A stretch of DNA of 59,923 nucleotides from Thalassolituus sp034111725 (GTDB taxonomy: Bacteria; Pseudomonadota; Gammaproteobacteria; Pseudomonadales; Oceanobacteraceae): contig NZ_JAWUWR010000038.1 in the NCBI RefSeq assembly GCF_034111725.1, positions 1-59,923 on the forward strand, read 5' to 3'. The translations under genes were made by a program, and so were the position numbers. Under the pieces are notes generated by a model that was given only the letters and a program-made list of their open reading frames with translations, was not told where the DNA came from and searched no databases. This document shows, piece by piece, positions 26,079-34,770 of the stretch; position 1 is the first letter of the stretch, and every line of letters starts with the position of its first letter.

Positions 26079-28103
26079 TTAAGAAGCTTTAGGTTTGCGC
26101 TTTAATTTAATCGAACTCGTTGTTTTAACCGACCTAGTTGATTTATCTGGGCTAGCTGACTTGCGCGGTGCAGTCGACTTTCTTACTGCAGAGCCGCCTC
26201 TTCTTGGTTTAAACGCAGGCATGGAAATATCACCAAAACGTCCGATATCTAGCTGCTTGGCTTGGCTAATTAATGCGTCTAATTGAAGAGCAAGAGGTTG
26301 CATAAACTGATCGTAGTTTAATAGCTTTTGGGTGATGTCATTTAATTGCTTTTCCCACTGAGCGGTCATATCCGGCAAGGTACAGGCTTCGGGTAGGGCA
26401 GCAACCAGTGCTTTACCTAAATCCGTGGCGCGAATACTTTTCCCTTCGCGCTGTAGAAATCGGCGTTTAAATAACAGTTCAATGATTCCGGCGCGAGTTG
26501 CCTCGGTGCCTAGACCATCCGTCTCTTTTAATATTTTTTTCAATTCAGAGTCTTTAACAAAACGCGCTATTCCTGTCATGGCTGCAAGTAAGGTGGCATC
26601 GGTAAAGTAAGCGGGAGGCTGCGTATTTTTTTCTTGCACATCCGGTTCGCCACTCCACAAGACTTGTCCCTTTTCTAATTTAGGTAAAGATGGACGACTT
26701 GGATCTTGATCTGCGTTTTGATCCGAGTGTTTACGAGCCGGAAGTAGTTGTTTCCAACCGAGTTTTATCGTTTCTCGCTCGGTAGCAACAAACACACCAC
26801 CGGCAATATCTAATTCAATGCGCATGTCGGCATATTCAAACGCAGGGTAAAACTGCATCACATATTGGCGTGCAATCAGTTGGTAAACTTTCTGTTCATA
26901 CTTTGATAAACGCTGAATATCCAACGATTTTTCGGTAGGAATTATCGCATGATGCGCTTCCACCTTTTTATCGTCCCACGCTTTACTGCGATATTGCGTG
27001 TCAGCTTGTGCTACTCCACTAACCAGTTCATGAGCACTATTAGCAATGGCGGATAATACTGCACTGCGACGCGCATAATGTTCTGTCGGTAAATAGCGAC
27101 AATCAGAACGCGGATAGGTAATCAGCTGATGTTTTTCGTATAACGATTGGCAGGTATCTAATACTTGCTGCGCACTTAAGCCAAAGGCTTTTGCCGCATC
27201 AATTTGCAGCGACGATAAATTATACGGCAAGGGCGCTGCTTGTTTTTTTAATTTTCGCTCAACACTGGTCACGCTTGCCGCTTGCTGGCGAATACGTTGA
27301 GCTACATTATGTGCAAGCTTAGGATTCAGTACCCGGCCCTCGTCGTCTTGGTGCGCTTGGCAAGATTCGCTGGGTTGCCACTTGGCATAAAAACTCAGCG
27401 GCTGTTCGGCATTTAAATGCAGCGCGGCGAACACTTCATAAAATGGCTTGCTAATAAAGTCGGCAATTTCATTATCTCGACGCACAATTAACCCTAGAAT
27501 TGGTGTCTGCACGCGACCGACTGACAACACCGCTTTCAAACCGCCCTGTTGGCCTTTTAACGTATAAGCTCGGGTTAAATTAATTCCGTATAACCAATCG
27601 GCACGAGAGCGCGCCAAAGCCGACACCGACAGCGGAATAAAATCCTTATTAGGACGTAGCTGTTGCAAGGCGCGGATAACGGCTTGAGGATTTAAATCAC
27701 TCACCAATAAACGCTGCATGGATGAGCGTTTTGTCGCAGGCACTTTTAAAAAAGCAATAACCTCGTCTACTAATAGTTGCCCCTCACGATCTGGGTCTCC
27801 CGCGTGCACTATGCTATCCGCTTCTTTAACCAGTTTACGCAATACGCTTAATTGCTTGCGAGTTTGCGCCTTAGCTTCAAGCTGCCATTCATCAGGAACA
27901 ATCGGTAAGTGATCTAACCGCCACTGTTTATATATGGGGTTATAGGCTTCTGGCTGAGCTTGCTCTAACAGATGGCCTATACACCAGCTCACCACATCGC
28001 CGTTGGCAGCGCGCACAAAGCCTTCGCCTTTGCTATGAGGCTGAGGAAGCACCGCTGCAATTGCGCGGCCTAAGCTTGGTTTCTCGGCAATAATCAGGCG
28101 CAT
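26079..28103 (-). CDS. topB: DNA topoisomerase III
   Basis: Type IA topoisomerase that decatenates replication and recombination intermediates. The 674-aa protein has an N-terminal TOPRIM domain (MRLIIAEKPSLGRAIA, HAGDPDREGQLLVDEV) and the catalytic Y330 in LITYPRSDCRYLP. FVKDSELKKILKETDGLGTE lies in the C-terminal half. The tail (about 635-674) is a low-complexity Ser/Thr/Lys run, probably DNA-binding. There is no good ribosome binding site before the ATG. Confidence 0.96.
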   Translation of the reverse strand: MRLIIAEKPSLGRAIAAVLPQPHSKGEGFVRAANGDVVSWCIGHLLEQAQPEAYNPIYKQWRLDHLPIVPDEWQLEAKAQTRKQLSVLRKLVKEADSIVHAGDPDREGQLLVDEVIAFLKVPATKRSSMQRLLVSDLNPQAVIRALQQLRPNKDFIPLSVSALARSRADWLYGINLTRAYTLKGQQGGLKAVLSVGRVQTPILGLIVRRDNEIADFISKPFYEVFAALHLNAEQPLSFYAKWQPSESCQAHQDDEGRVLNPKLAHNVAQRIRQQAASVTSVERKLKKQAAPLPYNLSSLQIDAAKAFGLSAQQVLDTCQSLYEKHQLITYPRSDCRYLPTEHYARRSAVLSAIANSAHELVSGVAQADTQYRSKAWDDKKVEAHHAIIPTEKSLDIQRLSKYEQKVYQLIARQYVMQFYPAFEYADMRIELDIAGGVFVATERETIKLGWKQLLPARKHSDQNADQDPSRPSLPKLEKGQVLWSGEPDVQEKNTQPPAYFTDATLLAAMTGIARFVKDSELKKILKETDGLGTEATRAGIIELLFKRRFLQREGKSIRATDLGKALVAALPEACTLPDMTAQWEKQLNDITQKLLNYDQFMQPLALQLDALISQAKQLDIGRFGDISMPAFKPRRGGSAVRKSTAPRKSASPDKSTRSVKTTSSIKLKRKPKAS

Positions 28104-28110
28104 AAAATGC

Positions 28111-28141
28111 TACTGTAGATAATATGTATATCCGTACAGTA
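28111..28141. promoter_or_regulatory. inverted repeat upstream of topB
   Basis: TACTGTA (28111-28117) and TACAGTA (28135-28141) are perfect 7-bp inverted arms separated by a 17-bp A/T-rich core, starting 8 bases before the topB ATG. The core includes a possible minus-strand -10 (TATTAT). This could be an operator; no regulator is assigned. Confidence 0.35.
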
Positions 28142-28220
28142 TATAGCGCTAACCTAAGGATTCAATGGGCAAAATTAGCCTTGCCCATAAAGAGTCGACC
28201 GTGAGTTGAAATGACAGCAT

Positions 28221-28997
28221 TTATGCTGCGTTGGGCATAACCTGCCAAATTTGACCACGATGGGCAGCATAGATATCGCGAACCCATTGTAATGCTGGGC
28301 TGCCGGCCCACAATTTAGCGACACCAGCCATTTTTTCGCGGAATTCACTCGTGCCGTAAATCGGATGTTCTTCTGGGCAGGCCAACGGTGCAAGTAAAGA
28401 AGCAGCTGTAATATCAGCAACGGTTAAGCTATTACCCACCAAATAACGACCTTGTTTTATGCGTGCTTCCAACCACTTAATTTCAGCATCAATACGCTGT
28501 TCAGCAATTGCGACATGTTTCGTATTAATTTTAAGCTTTAGCTTAAACATAGGCTTAATAATCGGATAACCAGCACGTACAATGCGGCTCTCCCAAGGTG
28601 TTGAAAACTGCGTCCAAATATCTAAAATTAGTGCTTTATGAGCAAATCCTGGCAAATATAAATAACGCGCAACACCCTTGCCGACGGCATCAAAGCGTCG
28701 CTGAATTGCGATGATTTCAGCAAGAGATTCTGCCGGTAAAGATTTTAATGGCCCATATTCTTGCGCCAACCAATCGACAATTCGCGGACTATCTTGAACG
28801 CGCATACTCCCACGCTGAATCAGCGGTACGGTTGTCTGACCTCGACCACCTTTTAACAGCATCGGTAAGGTATGAATAGCAGGCGTGAGCGCCTGTTCAA
28901 CATAAGGAATATCTTCGTAATCTAGCAACCAACGAATTTTCTCGCTGTAATGCGACATATTGATGGTGTAGAGGGTCAGCGCGTTGGTATTAGACAT
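28221..28997 (-). CDS. glutathione S-transferase family protein
   Basis: A 258-aa protein with an N-terminal thioredoxin-like GST domain (LYTINMSHYSEKIRWLLDYE, TVPLIQRGSMRVQDSPRIVDWL). The helical C-terminal domain (about 95-235) has AEQRIDAEIKWLEARI and the usual GST segment LVGNSLTVADITAASLLAPL. The usual catalytic Ser/Cys position falls in the MSHYSEK segment. The substrate is unknown. GAGGAC precedes the start. topB follows after a 117-bp gap on the same strand. Confidence 0.88.
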   Translation of the reverse strand: MSNTNALTLYTINMSHYSEKIRWLLDYEDIPYVEQALTPAIHTLPMLLKGGRGQTTVPLIQRGSMRVQDSPRIVDWLAQEYGPLKSLPAESLAEIIAIQRRFDAVGKGVARYLYLPGFAHKALILDIWTQFSTPWESRIVRAGYPIIKPMFKLKLKINTKHVAIAEQRIDAEIKWLEARIKQGRYLVGNSLTVADITAASLLAPLACPEEHPIYGTSEFREKMAGVAKLWAGSPALQWVRDIYAAHRGQIWQVMPNAA

Positions 28998-29099
28998 AAA
29001 AACGTCCTCGGCAATATAAAACGTGCGCTACTCTACCCCATGGAAACCAGAGAGGTAAGAGCGCGATTAAGACAAGTTACCACGTGGCAGAATAAGAAA

Positions 29100-31307
29100 T
29101 CAGCTCTTCAATTCTTCGACTGCTGCCAACGCCGCTTGTTGAATTTGTTCTAAATCTGAATATTCACCAAGATAAAAAGTATTATGGACACAATCGGCTA
29201 AGGTACGCATGGCCGACAAGTGACCATATTGGTTTTCAACGACCGAGAGCCAATCTTCGATCTCAACCGACGACTGACGTTTTGGTGTGTGTTTTTGCGC
29301 CATACGTTGCAGGTGATAGATATAGAAATAAAGGGCGTCAGGCGCATTGTTAGGCGTGTAAGCCTGTATTTTACGTGCGCTTATATAAGCATGCAGATAC
29401 GGCAGCCAATAAGTTTGGAACCTCCAACCAGCAAATAGAATCATGCACATCAGCAGCAGTAGAGGCCAAGCATTAAATAAAAATAGTTTAATGTAGGCCG
29501 CAATAATGACGACGCCTGTGTATAGCGCTAGCCACAACGCACTAAGAAAAGCTCCAAGATTAAACTCTTGGCTTTCCCCGACTTGGCTACGCTGCACCAC
29601 TTGCTGAGCGTATTGACTTATCTGCTCTGCGGCAAAAACACTTTCTTGTGAGCTAGGAATTTGATAATACGCCGTAGGTTCAAACGTTACCCAGCGTCCG
29701 TCAATCCATGCCTCCGTCCAAGCATGACCATCAATTGCGCGGATTTCAAAATACCCTGTCAGTGGATTTTTATTGTTCACCGAGAAACCCGTCACTAAGC
29801 GCGCGGGGATACCTAAGCTGCGCAGCATGATCGTCATCGCGCTAGCAAAATATTCACAGTGACCTTGCTTGTCGACAAACAGAAATTTGCTCAGTGGCGT
29901 ACGACCTTGTGATTGTGTAATCGAAGCAAAACTGTACTGATATTCGCTGCGTAAATGTGTTTCTAGGGCGATGGCTTTGGCATAACTGCCTGAATGTTTG
30001 CGTGTCACTTCACGCGCTAACTTGCGTATACGCCCGTCAAAGTTTTTGGAGAGTTGTAGGTCTTCGCTTTCTGGCGGCGGCGCTCTCGATATTGGGCGGT
30101 TATCCACCAGCTCTAATGCCGACTTAACGGTATAGCGCGTATTAGGTCGTAGTACTCCCGGCAATAAAGGCTGATTAAATTGATCAAGTGCAATCACACT
30201 CGCGGGCACCCATATAGAAACCGGATCAGCGGCGGCAGGAAGCCATGCAGGCATGTTCTTTTCGATGGTAATAACTTGCTGGAAATTTCCTTTGCGAGTG
30301 ACGTCTAAGTCTACTTTACCTATAAAGTTGGTATTTACTTTGCGACTGATATTTTCGTTGGTAGATGACCAACTCTCGCCATCAAAGTAATTAAAGGTAC
30401 GAACTTTTAAGTAGCTGCCGTGCGGCGCTTTCATGCGCGCGACAATAGCATTTAAATCAATACCAGCCTTGCTTGCCATGGTTTCACGAATATCAAACTG
30501 GCTATTAAAGCCGTCATATTCATAGTCACTGCCGTCATCGCCGTAAGAAGAAAGATCTGTAATTTCATTAAAGTTATCTAAGCGTGAACGCTGATCTTCT
30601 ACCTCGTTACTTGCCGATTTTTTCGGTGGTGGAGGTACATTGTCGTCAGCATGTTTCTGCCAGTCATCATCATGATAGAAGTCACCAGACGAGGATTCTT
30701 GCCCGCCGAAGTTTAGCGCCGGAGGACGCGGAATGATGAGATAAAATAGGAAAGCCAACACTAAAATCACTGAGGTGACAAGAACCCTATGCTGGCTTGC
30801 AGAGACAAGGACGACATTATTTTGTTCGTAATGCTCGATTTGTTCTCCCTGATCTAACCAAGCTTCCCCTAAGCTAAACGCAGCAAAAAGACTATAGGCT
30901 GTTATTGCCAATAAATAGTATCCAGATGTCGCCTCGGCTGCGCCCACCAATACAAAAATAAAACTCATCACCTGAGCAAAATAAAATCGTCGATAAGTAT
31001 GTAGCTGAACATTCAAAGCTAAAGCAGCAACAAATAATAAGGCGCCCAATGCAACCAGCAAATTAAGTTTAAATAATAAAAAGAGGAAGATCCCTAATCC
31101 AAGTACGGCTATTCCATCAGCAATAGGTTTATTTTTTTCAGGCTCTTGTCGTTTTTTCCAACCTAGCTGCAAAGTAAACCAGACCAACAGCAGCAATAGC
31201 GGAAATAGCAATGCAGCGTAAGGAGAGACCATAACCGCAGCACATCCCGTCGCGGCAGATGTCATCTGCAAACTAAACCAATTGATAACCGGTACACGCC
31301 GAATCAT
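29100..31307 (-). CDS. tgpA: TgpA-type membrane transglutaminase-like protein
   Basis: A 735-aa inner-membrane protein. An N-terminal DUF3488 region with about five or six helices is followed by another helix, and a periplasmic transglutaminase-like domain carries the catalytic Cys in GHCEYFASAMTIMLRSLGIP and the His in DGHAWTEAWIDGRW. A further helix and a cytoplasmic C-terminal domain follow. The third triad position reads TFEPTAY, a Glu where homologues commonly have Asp. It is the third gene of a moxR-DUF58-tgpA operon like that of Pseudomonas aeruginosa, where TgpA is important for viability. It overlaps the DUF58 gene by 4 bases. Confidence 0.9.
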   Translation of the reverse strand: MIRRVPVINWFSLQMTSAATGCAAVMVSPYAALLFPLLLLLVWFTLQLGWKKRQEPEKNKPIADGIAVLGLGIFLFLLFKLNLLVALGALLFVAALALNVQLHTYRRFYFAQVMSFIFVLVGAAEATSGYYLLAITAYSLFAAFSLGEAWLDQGEQIEHYEQNNVVLVSASQHRVLVTSVILVLAFLFYLIIPRPPALNFGGQESSSGDFYHDDDWQKHADDNVPPPPKKSASNEVEDQRSRLDNFNEITDLSSYGDDGSDYEYDGFNSQFDIRETMASKAGIDLNAIVARMKAPHGSYLKVRTFNYFDGESWSSTNENISRKVNTNFIGKVDLDVTRKGNFQQVITIEKNMPAWLPAAADPVSIWVPASVIALDQFNQPLLPGVLRPNTRYTVKSALELVDNRPISRAPPPESEDLQLSKNFDGRIRKLAREVTRKHSGSYAKAIALETHLRSEYQYSFASITQSQGRTPLSKFLFVDKQGHCEYFASAMTIMLRSLGIPARLVTGFSVNNKNPLTGYFEIRAIDGHAWTEAWIDGRWVTFEPTAYYQIPSSQESVFAAEQISQYAQQVVQRSQVGESQEFNLGAFLSALWLALYTGVVIIAAYIKLFLFNAWPLLLLMCMILFAGWRFQTYWLPYLHAYISARKIQAYTPNNAPDALYFYIYHLQRMAQKHTPKRQSSVEIEDWLSVVENQYGHLSAMRTLADCVHNTFYLGEYSDLEQIQQAALAAVEELKS

Positions 31308-32533
31308 TGCGAAAATACTCGTGTTAAATCACTCAGCTGATGAATATCTAAGCGTAACTGATTCTGGCTGACGGTAGTCCAACCTTCTTTGTATTGCGCC
31401 ATAGGAAAGCGATAGCTCTCCTCAGAAATCACTATATCAATGTGGCCTGCAGGAGAGTGTAATTGCAATTCTTGGCTGCTAACGCGCACGGTAATTAATA
31501 CTGCCTGCTGTCCTTGTTCTTGCTGCGCGGCGCGAATGGCTTCACTGTAATTACGCGTGCCATCGGCAGCGACCCACGCAAGATCTTGTAAATGTTCCGC
31601 TATCGACTGCTGACCAGGCTGCACTTTAAATTGCCGCGATTGTGCACCTTCAATAGACAGTGTTAACCCTTTCTGCTGTTGTTGAGCAAATTGTAAAAGA
31701 GAAGCAGCGATTCTAACCCCTAACTCGAAACTACTATTCACCCCGCTACTTACTTCAGTACCGACATTATTAGTTGAGTTGCCATCAATAACGACCAACC
31801 AGCGCGGGCAGTCTAGACCGTGAAACTCACGTACAACCAAGTTTTGCTGACGCGCAGATGCGCCCCAATGCACGGATTTTAAAGAATCGCCCGGCCGATA
31901 ATTGCGTACACCAGAGAAATCACTATTCCCACTAAAAATCTGCTGCGATTCTTGTCCATCAACTGTTTGAGCATCCTGAATAGGCGCAGGTAAACGACGA
32001 ATAACGGCAGGTTTTGGTGCCACAATAATCTGACAATCTTCGCTGACTAAGGTTAAGCGTCGCTGGATAAAACCAAACGGCCAGCCGCAACTGACTTCAG
32101 GCTTAGGTAGAGTGAATATGCCACGCTGCGCACACAAATAATTTAACGCCACAGGCGTATTTGCATCGGCATAGGCAATAAAATGGGTTTGTAGTTCGGG
32201 GATATTCGGTAATTGCTCGGCGACGGATAAATACCAAGCGGGCTTACCGGCAAAACGATAGCGAAGTTGGAGTTCGCTTCCCACTTCGGCTAGCCCCACT
32301 TGCGATCGGCTAAGCCGCAATTGGCGCAGCATCCACCAAGGCATAACCCAAGAAACCAGCAACAAGGCGAGAATGATAGCGCAAATACCATACAGCAAAT
32401 CAATGCCACGATTCCATGCCATTAAAAAGCACACAACCATCATCAAAACTAAAAAGCGCGGCGCGTTGATATGTTTGCTAAGCCAGCGCGCTAGCAGCTT
32501 AAGCGACTCCCCAACACTCACAGAGGAATTCAT
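31304..32533 (-). CDS. DUF58 domain protein
   Basis: A 409-aa protein with two N-terminal membrane helices (about 25-70) followed by a von Willebrand A-like fold region. The DUF58 signature is visible: FSGVRNYRPGDSLKSVHWGA with the R-x-G-D and W residues, then LVVREF. Members sit between a MoxR ATPase and a transglutaminase-like protein and are thought to be MoxR clients. It lies 11 bases after moxR. Confidence 0.92.
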   Translation of the reverse strand: MNSSVSVGESLKLLARWLSKHINAPRFLVLMMVVCFLMAWNRGIDLLYGICAIILALLLVSWVMPWWMLRQLRLSRSQVGLAEVGSELQLRYRFAGKPAWYLSVAEQLPNIPELQTHFIAYADANTPVALNYLCAQRGIFTLPKPEVSCGWPFGFIQRRLTLVSEDCQIIVAPKPAVIRRLPAPIQDAQTVDGQESQQIFSGNSDFSGVRNYRPGDSLKSVHWGASARQQNLVVREFHGLDCPRWLVVIDGNSTNNVGTEVSSGVNSSFELGVRIAASLLQFAQQQQKGLTLSIEGAQSRQFKVQPGQQSIAEHLQDLAWVAADGTRNYSEAIRAAQQEQGQQAVLITVRVSSQELQLHSPAGHIDIVISEESYRFPMAQYKEGWTTVSQNQLRLDIHQLSDLTRVFSQ

Positions 32534-32544
32534 AGTATCGCCGC

Positions 32545-33534
32545 TTAAACCAAGTCGTCAGTTGGATAATCAGGCACTGGGACCTGAGCAATAAGGGCAT
32601 CCCAAAACGCTTTACGCTTTTCTGGCTGCATTAAACTCGAATCCCGAAACACCAAGCGATGGCTCAATATCGGCTCCAACAGGGACTTAACGATATCCAC
32701 AGTAACCGCTTTCTTTCCATCCAGCGCGGCTATCGCCCGAGCGGCTCGCATTAAAGCTAAAGAACCACGGGGACTGGCGCCAAGACGAACCGATGCATGC
32801 TCGCGCGTGGCGCGCACTAATTCACTGATATAGCGCGCGGTCGGTTCGCTAATAACCACTTTCTCAATCTGCGCCATCAAAGCCAGTAATAAGCTCTCAC
32901 TCAGTACAGGCTTTAATTCATCTAACGGATGTCCAGACATCTGCGCCATCATCATCGCCAGTTCTTGTTCAGCATCGGGATAACCTAGGCTCAGGCGCAT
33001 AAAGAAGCGATCTAGCTGGGCTTCGGGTAACGGAAAGGTACCACTAAACTCCACCGGATTTTGAGTGGCAATAACGATAAAAGGATTCGGTAGAGGATAG
33101 GTCTTGCGATCGCAGGTAACCGTGCCCTCCGCCATCGCCTCTAGTAAAGCCGATTGGGTACGTGGCGTCGCACGGTTGATTTCATCGGCTAATAATATAT
33201 TGGTAAATACAGGGCCGGGCATGAATTGGAATTTATGTTCGGGAGCATTATAGATGCTGATGCCAGTCACATCCGATGGCATTAAATCCGGCGTGCACTG
33301 CAAGCGCTTCATACACAATGCCAGCGCTTGGCTCAATGCTCGAGCTAAAGTGGTTTTACCGACGCCCGGAGCATCTTCAAGCAAGAGATGCCCGCGACAC
33401 AACAAACAAGCCACCAGTAACTTCAAATGCTTTGGATCTGTTTTTACAACCCCAGCTAAGGCATCCATCAATGGAGTTATCGCCTGTTGCAACTTAGTAG
33501 GCGCTTTCTTTTCGCTCGCATAAATATCTGTCAT
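32545..33534 (-). CDS. MoxR family AAA+ ATPase
   Basis: A 329-aa AAA+ ATPase. Walker A is LEDAPGVGKTTLARALS, Walker B ILLADEINRATPRTQSALLEAM, and sensor 1 FIVIATQNPVEFSGTFPLPEAQLDRF. The C-terminal lid has RLGASPRGSLALMRAARAIAA. MoxR proteins act as chaperone-like remodelers for neighbouring VWA/DUF58 proteins. It is the first gene of the three-gene operon, with AAGGAA before the start. Confidence 0.95.
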   Translation of the reverse strand: MTDIYASEKKAPTKLQQAITPLMDALAGVVKTDPKHLKLLVACLLCRGHLLLEDAPGVGKTTLARALSQALALCMKRLQCTPDLMPSDVTGISIYNAPEHKFQFMPGPVFTNILLADEINRATPRTQSALLEAMAEGTVTCDRKTYPLPNPFIVIATQNPVEFSGTFPLPEAQLDRFFMRLSLGYPDAEQELAMMMAQMSGHPLDELKPVLSESLLLALMAQIEKVVISEPTARYISELVRATREHASVRLGASPRGSLALMRAARAIAALDGKKAVTVDIVKSLLEPILSHRLVFRDSSLMQPEKRKAFWDALIAQVPVPDYPTDDLV

Positions 33535-33691
33535 TACGGTTCCTTTGCCATGCTCATGCTTATCGACGTTATTCTTATTTTATCCATCTAACGCCAGTGG
33601 CCGTTTACGCCAGTTAAATGATCATACCCAGTTTTATACCAGATCCGAACCTTGTAGCTTAAGAAAACAGTACCTCGGCCTGGCCAAAATC

Positions 33692-33713
33692 TATATCGAA
33701 AAAAATTGATATA
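33692..33713. promoter_or_regulatory. inverted-repeat operator of the SahR-like regulator
   Basis: TATATCGA-AAAAAA-TTGATATA is a 22-bp inverted repeat with one mismatch (8-bp arms). It lies upstream of the ArsR-methyltransferase gene, and its right arm covers the -35 box of the predicted promoter. A dimeric ArsR-type repressor bound here would block RNA polymerase. No copy is seen before metK or ahcY, so one site may control all three genes. Confidence 0.6.
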
Positions 33714-33734
33714 CGATATCTTGCTGGTTATACT
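33706..33734 (+). promoter_or_regulatory. promoter of the sahR-metK-ahcY operon
   Basis: TTGATA (33706-33711), a 17-bp spacer and TATACT (33729-33734). A start 7-8 bases downstream falls on the A of the ATG at 33742, which predicts a leaderless mRNA. This agrees with the absence of a Shine-Dalgarno sequence before that ATG. Confidence 0.65.
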
Positions 33735-33741
33735 TGCCCGC

Positions 33742-34746
33742 ATGCCTGCTAACAACGAAAGCTCCTTGAATATTGTGTACCTTGCTCAAGCCAGTAAAGC
33801 GGCCGGTGATTCCCTACGGATGAACATCTTAAAGCTGCTTGGACGTGGAGCTTTCGGAGTGTTGGAGCTGTGTCAGATATTTGATATCAAGCAATCGAGC
33901 ATGAGCCATCACTTAAAGGTATTGGCACAAGCGGGATTGGTGAGCACTCAACGCGAAGGCAATAGTATTTTTTATCGTCGCCCGCTCATTACCGCGACAG
34001 ATAGCTGGAGCCAGTGGCTGCGAGCAACCTTTATTGCGATTGATGCCGCGAGCAGTGATGAAGAAGTCGACATGGCCGTAGAGCAAGTGCTTGCCGAACG
34101 TGCGGAGGCCTGCGCAGAGTTTTTCTCTCGTCACGCCAATGACTTTAAAGACCAACAAGATTTAATCGCATCATTCGACCAATACGGTGATGCACTAGCG
34201 ACCATTCTCGACTCGTTAACTGCAAGAGCTCGAAATAGTGAACAAGCTGGCTACGCTTTGGAGATTGGTCCTGGCGAAGGGGCATTTTTACCTTTGCTGG
34301 CGCGGTATTTTAGCCAAGTGACTGCCCTCGATGTGTCGCCAGACATGCTGGCTCGCACCGAGACAACGTTAGCGGCAAACGCAATTACGAATGTCGATTG
34401 TGTACTCGGTGATACGGCCCACTTGCTGGCAAGTAAATTGGCAGCGAAATATCAATTTGCCGTGGCCAATATGGTGTTGCATCACGTACCGGCACCGAAA
34501 ACGATTTTTAACGAAGTAGCTGAGTTACTTCAACCCGAGGGAACATTACTGATCACGGATTTATGTCGTCATGATCAGGCATGGGCAAAAGATTCTTGCG
34601 GTGATCTATGGCTAGGCTTCGACCCTGCCGATTTAACGGCATGGGCAACAGAAGCAGGCCTGATCGAAGGTCAGAGTCAATTTTTAGGTTTAAGGAATGG
34701 GTTTCAAATCCAGTTCCGGTTATTTCATCGCTCACCTGAGCGTTAG
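33742..34746 (+). CDS. ArsR-family regulator fused to SAM-dependent methyltransferase (SahR-like)
   Basis: A 334-aa two-domain protein. Residues about 8-90 form a winged helix of the ArsR type (LRMNILKLLGRGAFGVLELC, KQSSMSHHLKVLAQAGLV, REGNSIFYRR). Residues about 170-330 form a class I methyltransferase with motif I ALEIGPGEGAFLPLLARYF, then ALDVSPDML and VANMVLHHVPAP. It sits 24 bases before metK and upstream of ahcY. That context and architecture fit the S-adenosylhomocysteine-sensing regulators called SahR; here the methyltransferase fold would serve as the SAH/SAM sensor. The ATG at 33742 is preferred; a TTG in frame at 33706 lies inside the promoter. Confidence 0.8.
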   Translation: MPANNESSLNIVYLAQASKAAGDSLRMNILKLLGRGAFGVLELCQIFDIKQSSMSHHLKVLAQAGLVSTQREGNSIFYRRPLITATDSWSQWLRATFIAIDAASSDEEVDMAVEQVLAERAEACAEFFSRHANDFKDQQDLIASFDQYGDALATILDSLTARARNSEQAGYALEIGPGEGAFLPLLARYFSQVTALDVSPDMLARTETTLAANAITNVDCVLGDTAHLLASKLAAKYQFAVANMVLHHVPAPKTIFNEVAELLQPEGTLLITDLCRHDQAWAKDSCGDLWLGFDPADLTAWATEAGLIEGQSQFLGLRNGFQIQFRLFHRSPER

Positions 34747-34770
34747 TAATATTTTTGATAGGAGTCAGCC

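Noticed and set aside
28111..28141. LexA box upstream of topB (CTGT...ACAG)
   Set aside because: The half-sites are far more than 8 bases apart, so it is not a LexA site.
28165..28188. Terminator between GST and topB genes (ATGGGCAA/TTGCCCAT stem)
   Set aside because: An 8-bp stem exists but no U-run follows on either strand.
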